From positions 2,320,763 to 2,384,762 of the forward strand of contig NZ_UIGI01000001.1 in the NCBI RefSeq assembly GCF_900446255.1: 64,000 nt of DNA, written 5' to 3'. Position numbers and translations under genes: made by a program. Position 1 is the first letter of the stretch. Each line of letters begins with the position of its first letter. Origin of the DNA: Buttiauxella agrestis. GTDB lineage: Bacteria; Pseudomonadota; Gammaproteobacteria; Enterobacterales; Enterobacteriaceae. Of the stretch, positions 58,024 through 64,000 are shown in pieces. A model generated the notes under the pieces. That model was not told where the DNA came from, did not search any database, and was given only the letters and a program-made list of their open reading frames with translations.

Positions 58024-59709
58024 ATGCAGAAAATTAAAGAATTGCTGTCATCAATTTATGACAACACGTTAAATAAATCAGTTACAGATACTTTTATTTC
58101 GCGGGTAGAGCAGGGCAAGCATGTCAGTATGAAAACCCGCAAGCAAGGTTGGGACGAAAGTGATGTGGTGCTCATTACCTATGCCGATCAATTTCATCAT
58201 CTGAATGATAAAACCTTAAAAACATTGGGCGACTTTTATAATCAATGGTTGAGTAAGAGTTTTTCACATATACATCTCTTGCCATTTTACCCATGGTCAT
58301 CAGATGATGGTTTTTCGGTGATTGATTATCATCAGGTTGACCCTGTCTGCGGCAGTTGGGACGATATTGCAAAATTAAATAAATCAACAAAACTCATGTT
58401 TGATTTTGTATGCAATCATATATCAGCGAAAAGCACTTGGTTCCAACAATATCTGGAAGGGAATCCCGAACTTGATAATTTCTTTATATCGGTTGATCCA
58501 GAATCTGACTTGTCAGCCGTAACACGCCCTCGCGCATTACCACTCTTGTCACCCTTTATTCTGGCAGATGGCACAAAACAACATATCTGGACCACCTTCA
58601 GTGACGACCAAATCGACCTTAACTTTGCTAATCCGCAAGTACTGCTGGCAATGGTTGATGTCTTGCTGCACTACCTACATGCAGGGGCAGATTATATTCG
58701 CCTCGATGCGGTGGGATATATGTGGAAAACGCCCGGTACCCGTTGTATTCACCTGGAAAAAACACATCAACTCGTTAAACTTTTCCGCGCTATTGTTGAT
58801 GAAGTCGCACCAGGCACCGTGCTGATTACCGAAACCAACGTTCCGCATAAGGACAATATTTCCTACCTCGGTAACGGCCACGACGAAGCGCATATGGTGT
58901 ATCAATTCCCGCTGCCGCCGTTGGTTTTGCATGCTATACACAGCGGTTCTGCGAGGGTGTTAAGTCAATGGGCTGCGTCTTTAGAAACCGCTGAAAACAA
59001 CAATACCACCTGGTTTAACTTCCTTGCTTCTCACGACGGTATCGGCCTCAATCCGTTACGCGGAATTCTGCCTGAAGAAGATATTCTGCACCTGGTCAAC
59101 GAATTGCAGGAGCAAGGCGCATTAGTTAACTGGAAGAATAACCCGGACGGTACACGTAGCCCGTATGAAGTTAATGTGACTTATATGGATGCGTTAAATC
59201 GACGAGATAGCAGTGACAAAGATCGTCTGGCAAGATTTATCCTGGCACACGCTATTTTACTGGCATTCCCCGGTGTCCCGGCAATATACATTCAAAGTAT
59301 TCTTGGTTCACGTAACGATTATGCAGGTGTTGAACGCCTGGGCTACAACCGGGCTATAAATCGCCAGAAATATGACCTGCATGAAATTGAAAGCCAATTA
59401 TCAGGTGAAAACGAATTGCGTGAACAGGTCTATAAAAAATTATCGCACCTGATTAATGTTCGCAAAAAACAGGCGGCGTTTCACCCTGGTAGCTCTTTTA
59501 ATACGCAATGTATTAATGACAACTTGCTTGTGATTAAACGGCATTCGAATAAAGGTGATAACGTCCTGGCGTTATTTAATTTAAGCCATGCGCCGCAGCC
59601 CTTTATGCTGCCGGACAATAATTTTGAAGACTTAATCACCGGGCAAAAAATTAACGGAAAGCAATCTTACAACATGCAACCTTATCAGGTGTTATGGCTT
59701 AGTTATTAA
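58024..59709 (+). CDS. ycjM: YcjM, GH13 sugar phosphorylase (glucosylglycerate phosphorylase type)
   Basis: A protein of 561 residues from ATG at 58024 (E. coli 559); an ATG at 58009 is in frame and neither start has a good ribosome site. GH13_18 alpha-amylase fold: WSSDDGFSVIDYHQVDP, the nucleophile Asp in YIRLDAVGYMWK, the acid/base Glu in VLITETNVPHKDN, and the transition-state Asp in FLASHDGIGLNPLRG. The E. coli enzyme phosphorolyses 2-O-alpha-glucosylglycerate. First gene of a ycj operon with an ABC importer and sugar-modifying enzymes. Confidence 0.95.
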   Translation: MQKIKELLSSIYDNTLNKSVTDTFISRVEQGKHVSMKTRKQGWDESDVVLITYADQFHHLNDKTLKTLGDFYNQWLSKSFSHIHLLPFYPWSSDDGFSVIDYHQVDPVCGSWDDIAKLNKSTKLMFDFVCNHISAKSTWFQQYLEGNPELDNFFISVDPESDLSAVTRPRALPLLSPFILADGTKQHIWTTFSDDQIDLNFANPQVLLAMVDVLLHYLHAGADYIRLDAVGYMWKTPGTRCIHLEKTHQLVKLFRAIVDEVAPGTVLITETNVPHKDNISYLGNGHDEAHMVYQFPLPPLVLHAIHSGSARVLSQWAASLETAENNNTTWFNFLASHDGIGLNPLRGILPEEDILHLVNELQEQGALVNWKNNPDGTRSPYEVNVTYMDALNRRDSSDKDRLARFILAHAILLAFPGVPAIYIQSILGSRNDYAGVERLGYNRAINRQKYDLHEIESQLSGENELREQVYKKLSHLINVRKKQAAFHPGSSFNTQCINDNLLVIKRHSNKGDNVLALFNLSHAPQPFMLPDNNFEDLITGQKINGKQSYNMQPYQVLWLSY

Positions 59710-59724
59710 TATAAGGGAATAACC

Positions 59725-61017
59725 ATGAAAACCTCTAAAACGGTGCTGTTATCAGCACTAATAGCCGCTGCTTTGCTCTCAGGATGTAAACAAGATGATC
59801 CTCAACAGGTCACGATAGAATTTATGCATTCGTCGGTTGAGCAGGAACGCCAGGCCGTTATCAGCAAATTAATCGAGCGTTTCAGCCAGGAAAATCCACA
59901 AATCATCGTCAAGCAAGTTCCGGTTGAAGAGGACGCTTACAACACCAAGGTCATTACGCTTGCGCGCTCCGGGGCGTTACCAGAAGTGATTGAAGTGAGC
60001 CATGATTACGCCAAAGTCATGGATAAAGAACAGCTTATTGACAGGGACGCGGTGAAAATGGTCATCGCAGGTGTCGGGGAAAACAGTTTCTATGACGGTG
60101 TGCTGCGCGTAGTGCGCACCGAAGATGCCACGGCGTTTACTGGTGTGCCAATTAGCGCATGGTTAGGTGGCGTCTGGTATCGCAAATCAGCCCTGGCGAA
60201 AGCGGGAATCGCGGAGCCAAAAAACTGGACCGAATTGCTTAATGCCGCACGCAGCATGACCAACACGGCGAATAAAAAATATGGCATTGCGCTGCCTACC
60301 GCTGAAAGCGTGATGACCGAACAAACCTTCTCGCAGTTTGCACTCTCCAACGGGGCGAACGTCTTTGATGCTGCGGGGAAAGTCACGGTTAACTCCCCGG
60401 AAATGCTCGCTTCACTCAATTACTACCGGGATCTGGCGCACTACACCATGCCGGGTTCCAACGATGTCATGGAAATTAAAGATGCCTTTATGAATGGCAC
60501 CGCACCTATGGCCGTCTATTCCACCTACATCCTGCCTGCTTTCTATAAAGATGGTTCGCCGCAGGATTTGGGCTTTGTCGTGCCAACGGAAAAATCCCCG
60601 GCGGTGTACGGCATGCTCACTTCTCTGACCATCACCTCTGGCCAAAGCAAAGAAGAGACGGAAGCGGCCGAGAAATTCGTCTCCTTCATGGAAAAAGCGC
60701 AGAACTCTGCCGATTGGGTATTGATGTCACCGGGAGCGGCGCTGCCTGTCACCAAAGCGGTGGTCGAAACCGATAGCTACAAAAATAACGACGTGATCAA
60801 AGCCTTTGGCTCACTCCCGTATGAACTGATTGCGCAGTTCTCTAACGTGCAGGTCTTTGGTTCAGTGGGTGAGAAGAACTTTACCCGTATGGGGGATATC
60901 ACCGGTTCGGCCATTTTAAGTGAGATGGTGAACCAGGTGACGGTGGGCAAGCAGGCCACGGCGCAAGCGTTGGATAAAAGCCAGCAGCGCATCGTTGAAT
61001 TAATGAAACAACACTGA
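59725..61017 (+). CDS. ycjN: YcjN, sugar ABC transporter substrate-binding lipoprotein
   Basis: A protein of 430 residues, the E. coli length. Lipoprotein signal SALIAAALLSGCKQDD with the lipobox LSGC; residue +2 is Lys, which does not signal inner membrane retention. Family 1 binding protein fold: VTIEFMHSSVEQERQAVISK, then VITLARSGALPEVIEVSHDY and AFMNGTAPMAVYSTYILPAF. It captures a sugar, probably a glucoside, for YcjO/YcjP. Begins 15 nt after ycjM. Confidence 0.95.
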   Translation: MKTSKTVLLSALIAAALLSGCKQDDPQQVTIEFMHSSVEQERQAVISKLIERFSQENPQIIVKQVPVEEDAYNTKVITLARSGALPEVIEVSHDYAKVMDKEQLIDRDAVKMVIAGVGENSFYDGVLRVVRTEDATAFTGVPISAWLGGVWYRKSALAKAGIAEPKNWTELLNAARSMTNTANKKYGIALPTAESVMTEQTFSQFALSNGANVFDAAGKVTVNSPEMLASLNYYRDLAHYTMPGSNDVMEIKDAFMNGTAPMAVYSTYILPAFYKDGSPQDLGFVVPTEKSPAVYGMLTSLTITSGQSKEETEAAEKFVSFMEKAQNSADWVLMSPGAALPVTKAVVETDSYKNNDVIKAFGSLPYELIAQFSNVQVFGSVGEKNFTRMGDITGSAILSEMVNQVTVGKQATAQALDKSQQRIVELMKQH

Positions 61018-61035
61018 TCCACAGGATAAGTCATT

Positions 61036-61908
61036 ATGAAGAAGTGGTTTTCTGGCCGCTCTGACATGCCATTCGCCATGATGCTCCTCGCACCCAGCTT
61101 GCTGTTGCTGGGTGGTCTGGTTGCCTGGCCGATGCTGTCGAACATCGAAATAAGTTTTCTGCGTTTACCGTTGAATCCGAACATTAATGCCCGGTTTATC
61201 GGAGTAGAAAACTACATCAATATCCTGACGGATTCCGCTTTCTGGCAATCGTTATGGACCACGTTCTGGTACACCGCACTGGTGGTGCTCGGCAGCACCG
61301 GTCTGGGACTTGGCGTGGCGCTGTTTTTCAACCGTGAATTTCGTCTGCGCAAAACGGCGCGTTCGCTGGTGATTCTTTCCTACGTCACACCGTCTATTTC
61401 GTTGGTGTTCGCCTGGAAATACATGTTCAACAGCGGCTACGGCATTGTGAACTACCTCGGTGTGGACATGCTTCACCTGTTTAACGAAGCGCCTCTGTGG
61501 TTCGATAACCCCGGTAGCAGCTTTTTCCTGGTGGTGCTGTTCGCCATCTGGCGCTACTTCCCGTATGCCTTTATCTCTTTTCTTGCCATTTTGCAGACCA
61601 TCGACAAATCGCTATATGAAGCAGCAGAAATGGACGGTGCTAACGGCTGGCAGAAATTCAAAATTGTTACGCTGCCCGCGATTATGCCGGTGCTGGCAAC
61701 CGTGGTCACGCTGCGCACCATCTGGATGTTCTATATGTTCGCCGATGTCTGGTTGTTAACCACCAAAGTCAACATTCTGGGTGTCTATCTCTACAAAACA
61801 GCCTTTGCCTTTAATGACTTAGGTAAGGCGGCTGCAATTTCCGTGGTGCTGTTCGTCATCATATTCGCCGTCATCTTGCTGACCAGAAAACGGGTAAATC
61901 TTAAATGA
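61036..61908 (+). CDS. ycjO: YcjO, sugar ABC transporter permease
   Basis: A protein of 290 residues (293 in E. coli) of the MalF class, with about six spans, for example FAMMLLAPSLLLLGGLVAWP. The cytoplasmic coupling loop is LYEAAEMDGANGWQKFKIVT then LPAIMP. The stop overlaps the ycjP start by four bases (ATGA). The ATPase of this importer (ycjV in E. coli, where it is damaged in K-12) must lie downstream of the window or be shared. Confidence 0.95.
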   Translation: MKKWFSGRSDMPFAMMLLAPSLLLLGGLVAWPMLSNIEISFLRLPLNPNINARFIGVENYINILTDSAFWQSLWTTFWYTALVVLGSTGLGLGVALFFNREFRLRKTARSLVILSYVTPSISLVFAWKYMFNSGYGIVNYLGVDMLHLFNEAPLWFDNPGSSFFLVVLFAIWRYFPYAFISFLAILQTIDKSLYEAAEMDGANGWQKFKIVTLPAIMPVLATVVTLRTIWMFYMFADVWLLTTKVNILGVYLYKTAFAFNDLGKAAAISVVLFVIIFAVILLTRKRVNLK

Positions 61909-62750
61909 CTGCTAATAACCGCAAACTGCTCGGGCGTGTGGGCTTTTACATCGGGCTGGCTCTGTTCCTGCTGGTCACACTGTTCCCGTTCTTTGTCATG
62001 TTGATGACGTCGTTCAAAAGCTCGCAGGATGCGATTTCGCTGCATCCAACTATCTTCCCGCAGGCGTGGACACTGCAACATTACATCGACATTTTTAATC
62101 CGCTCATTTTCCCGTTTTTGACCTATTTCAAAAACAGTCTGGTGGTGTCGTTAACGTCCTCCGCCATTGCGGTGCTGATTGGCATTCTTGGCGCGTATGC
62201 ACTTTCTAAACTGCGCTTTAAAGGGCGCATGACCATCAATGCCAGTTTCTATGCGGTGTATATGTTTTCGGGAATTTTGCTGGTGGTGCCGCTATTCAAA
62301 ATCATTACCGCCCTGGGAATTTATGACACCGAACTGGCGTTGATCATCACCATGGTGACGCAAACGCTGCCAACTGCCGTGTTTATGTTGAAAAGTTACT
62401 TCGACACCATTCCTGACGAAATCGAAGAAGCGGCAATGATGGACGGCTTAAACCGCCTGCAAATCATCTTTTACATCACGGTGCCGTTGGCGATATCCGG
62501 CCTGGTTTCGGTGTTTGTCTACTGCTTTATGGTGGCGTGGAACGACTATCTGTTTGCCTCTATTTTCCTCTCCAGTTCTGAAAACTTCACATTGCCAGTG
62601 GGCCTGAGCACGCTGTTCAGTACGCCTGATTATGTGTGGGGAAGAATGATGGCCGCCTCATTAGTGACCGCATTACCGGTGGTGGTGATGTATGCGTTAT
62701 CGGAACGGTTTATCAAAAGCGGCCTGACTGCAGGCGGCGTAAAAGGTTAA
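61905..62750 (+). CDS. ycjP: YcjP, sugar ABC transporter permease
   Basis: A protein of 281 residues (280 in E. coli) of the MalG class. Six spans, first LGRVGFYIGLALFLLVTLFP; coupling loop EIEEAAMMDGLNRLQIIFYI. The C-terminus SERFIKSGLTAGGVKG is the usual end of this family. Pairs with YcjO to form the membrane channel. Confidence 0.96.
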   Translation: MTANNRKLLGRVGFYIGLALFLLVTLFPFFVMLMTSFKSSQDAISLHPTIFPQAWTLQHYIDIFNPLIFPFLTYFKNSLVVSLTSSAIAVLIGILGAYALSKLRFKGRMTINASFYAVYMFSGILLVVPLFKIITALGIYDTELALIITMVTQTLPTAVFMLKSYFDTIPDEIEEAAMMDGLNRLQIIFYITVPLAISGLVSVFVYCFMVAWNDYLFASIFLSSSENFTLPVGLSTLFSTPDYVWGRMMAASLVTALPVVVMYALSERFIKSGLTAGGVKG

Positions 62751-62782
62751 ACACCCAATAATTTAAATATCGGAGTTGAGCA

Positions 62783-63832
62783 ATGAAGAAGTTAATCGCA
62801 AGCGCACCGCGCGTAGCCCAGTTAGTTGAGTATGAAGATCGCCCGGTACAGGCGCATGAAGTCAAAATTAAAGTCGCGTTTGGCGCACCAAAACACGGTA
62901 CCGAAGTCGTGGATTTTCGCGGTGCCAGCCCGTTCATTGATGAGGAGTTCAACAGTGAGTGGAACCTGTTTGTCCCACGTGCTGAAGGGGCGGCTCGCGG
63001 CATCGAGTTTGGTAAATTTCAGCTCGGTAATATGGTGGTAGGTGAGGTGATAGAACGTGGTTCTGATGTTACCGACTACCAAATCGGCGACCAGGTTTGT
63101 ACTTATGGCCCATTGCAGGAAACGGTCATTGCGAATGCCGTAAACAACTATAAATTGCGCAAAATGCCCGCGGGTTCGAGCTGGAAAAATGCCGTCTGCT
63201 ACGACCCTGCACAGTTCGCCATGAGCGGCGTGCGTGACGGTAATGTTCGCGTAGGGGATTTTGTCGTGGTGGTGGGCCTCGGCGCCATTGGTCAGATTGC
63301 TGTCCAGTTGGCGAAGAAAGCGGGTGCCTCAATTGTCATTGGTGTCGATCCTATTGCGCATCGCTGCGAAATCGCCACACGCCACGGCGCAGATTTTTGC
63401 CTCAACCCGATAGGTACCGACGTCGGACTTGAAATCAAGAAAATCACCAACAAACTGGGCGCGGATGTGATTATCGAAACCAGCGGTAATGACCAGGCGC
63501 TGCAAGGTGCTCTGCGCGGCATCGCCTACGGCGGCACCATCTCTTACGTCGCTTTCGCCAAACCTTTCCATGACTTCAATCTCGGCCGCGAAGCACACTT
63601 CAACAACGCAAAAATCGTCTTTTCACGCGGCAGCAGCGAGCCAAATCCGGACTACCCACGTTGGGATCGCAAACGTATCGAAGAAACCTGCTGGGAACTG
63701 CTGATGAACGGCTATCTCAATTGCGAAGACCTGATTGACCCGGTCGTCACCTTCCACGACAGCGCGGAAAGCTACATGAAGTACGTCGATCAACACCCTG
63801 ACCTGAGCATCAAAATGGGCGTTTTATTTTAA
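62783..63832 (+). CDS. ycjQ: YcjQ, zinc-type alcohol/sugar dehydrogenase (D-guloside 3-dehydrogenase in E. coli)
   Basis: A protein of 349 residues (350 in E. coli) of the medium-chain dehydrogenase family. The NAD-binding fold is VVVVGLGAIGQIAVQLAKKA, ending in the acidic IGVDP. The N-terminal catalytic part has FGAPKHGTEVVDFRGASPFI and MVVGEVIERGSDVTDYQIGD. In the reported E. coli Ycj pathway, YcjQ, YcjR and YcjS together convert D-gulosides to D-glucosides by oxidation at C3, epimerisation at C4 and reduction. GGAG precedes the ATG. Confidence 0.94.
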   Translation: MKKLIASAPRVAQLVEYEDRPVQAHEVKIKVAFGAPKHGTEVVDFRGASPFIDEEFNSEWNLFVPRAEGAARGIEFGKFQLGNMVVGEVIERGSDVTDYQIGDQVCTYGPLQETVIANAVNNYKLRKMPAGSSWKNAVCYDPAQFAMSGVRDGNVRVGDFVVVVGLGAIGQIAVQLAKKAGASIVIGVDPIAHRCEIATRHGADFCLNPIGTDVGLEIKKITNKLGADVIIETSGNDQALQGALRGIAYGGTISYVAFAKPFHDFNLGREAHFNNAKIVFSRGSSEPNPDYPRWDRKRIEETCWELLMNGYLNCEDLIDPVVTFHDSAESYMKYVDQHPDLSIKMGVLF

Positions 63833-63850
63833 TTTAAAAGGACTTAAATC

Positions 63851-64000
63851 ATGAAAATCGGTACTCAAAATCAGGCGTTTTTCCCGACAGATATTCTGGA
63901 AAAGTTTAAATATATTAAAGCCATGGGCTTCGACGGCTTTGAAATCGACGGCAAGCTATTGGTGGAAAACGTTCAGGCGGTCAAAGCCGCAATTGCTGAA
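63851..64000 (+). CDS. ycjR: YcjR, sugar epimerase/isomerase, N-terminal part (gene runs past the window)
   Basis: The first 50 codons are MKIGTQNQAFFPTDILEKFK, then YIKAMGFDGFEIDGKLLVEN and VQAVKAAIAE, which matches the start of E. coli YcjR, an AP-endonuclease-2-type TIM barrel that epimerises the 3-dehydro-D-guloside at C4. The metal ligands lie outside the window. The ATG is 18 nt after the ycjQ stop, in the same operon, with AAAGGAC upstream. Confidence 0.93.
   Translation, partial: MKIGTQNQAFFPTDILEKFKYIKAMGFDGFEIDGKLLVENVQAVKAAIAE

Overview
The window reads as chromosomal DNA of a member of the Enterobacteriaceae. Gene content and order follow the E. coli tonB-trp-topA-acnA-sap-psp-ycj stretch almost gene by gene, and the core proteins have the same lengths and motifs as the E. 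coli ones. The genus cannot be fixed by eye. Differences from E. coli K-12 (recalled, not searched) are a chaperone-usher fimbrial cluster beside yciA, an fsaA/ybiY/ybiW block beside yciT, an rpfF gene plus a LysR/carboxymuconolactone-decarboxylase pair beside gmr, and the absence of yciEFG, the puu cluster, ycjD and pspE from their usual places.

Layout. 1-5046: 3' part of a fimbrial operon (chaperone, usher, tip adhesin, pilin, LuxR-type regulator). 5096-8370: yciA, a glycine-zipper protein, yciB, yciC, ompW. 8383-15197: a REP element, then trpEDCBA on the minus strand with trpL, attenuator and trp operator. 15274-20757: rnm, yciO, rluB (+), btuR, yciK (-), sohB (+), yciN (-). 21159-33202: topA, cysB, three very small proteins, acnA, ribA (-), pgpB, lapA-lapB, pyrF-yciH. 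33336-38984: osmB, yciT and a glycyl-radical enzyme with its activase on the minus strand, divergent fsaA, then yciZ. 39204-43559: rpfF, a decayed copy of the 3' end of gmr, a divergent LysR/CMD pair, and intact gmr (the rpfR orthologue). 43859-54879: rnb, yciW, fabI, an SRPBCC protein, an orphan 157-residue protein, sapABCDF. 55057-57833: pspF and pspABCD with a sigma-54 promoter. 58024-64000: ycjM-N-O-P-Q and the start of ycjR.

How the genes work together. The trp genes turn chorismate into tryptophan under repressor and attenuation control. lapA/lapB regulate LPS synthesis, psp answers inner-membrane stress, and sap is a peptide/polyamine-type ABC importer. The ycj genes import and process a glucoside-type sugar. 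RpfF is expected to make a cis-2-unsaturated fatty acid signal, and Gmr/RpfR is expected to sense it and degrade or make cyclic-di-GMP. The fsaA/ybiY/ybiW block has an FNR-like box and DeoR-type repeats between its divergent arms, which fits anaerobic control with YciT as a candidate local regulator.

The strongest unusual signal is at 40083-40173. This is a frameshifted relic of the last codons of gmr lying next to rpfF, with the LysR/CMD pair between the relic and intact gmr. It marks a past rearrangement that split what was probably an adjacent convergent rpfF-rpfR pair. I found no tRNA, rRNA, CRISPR array, insertion sequence or phage gene.
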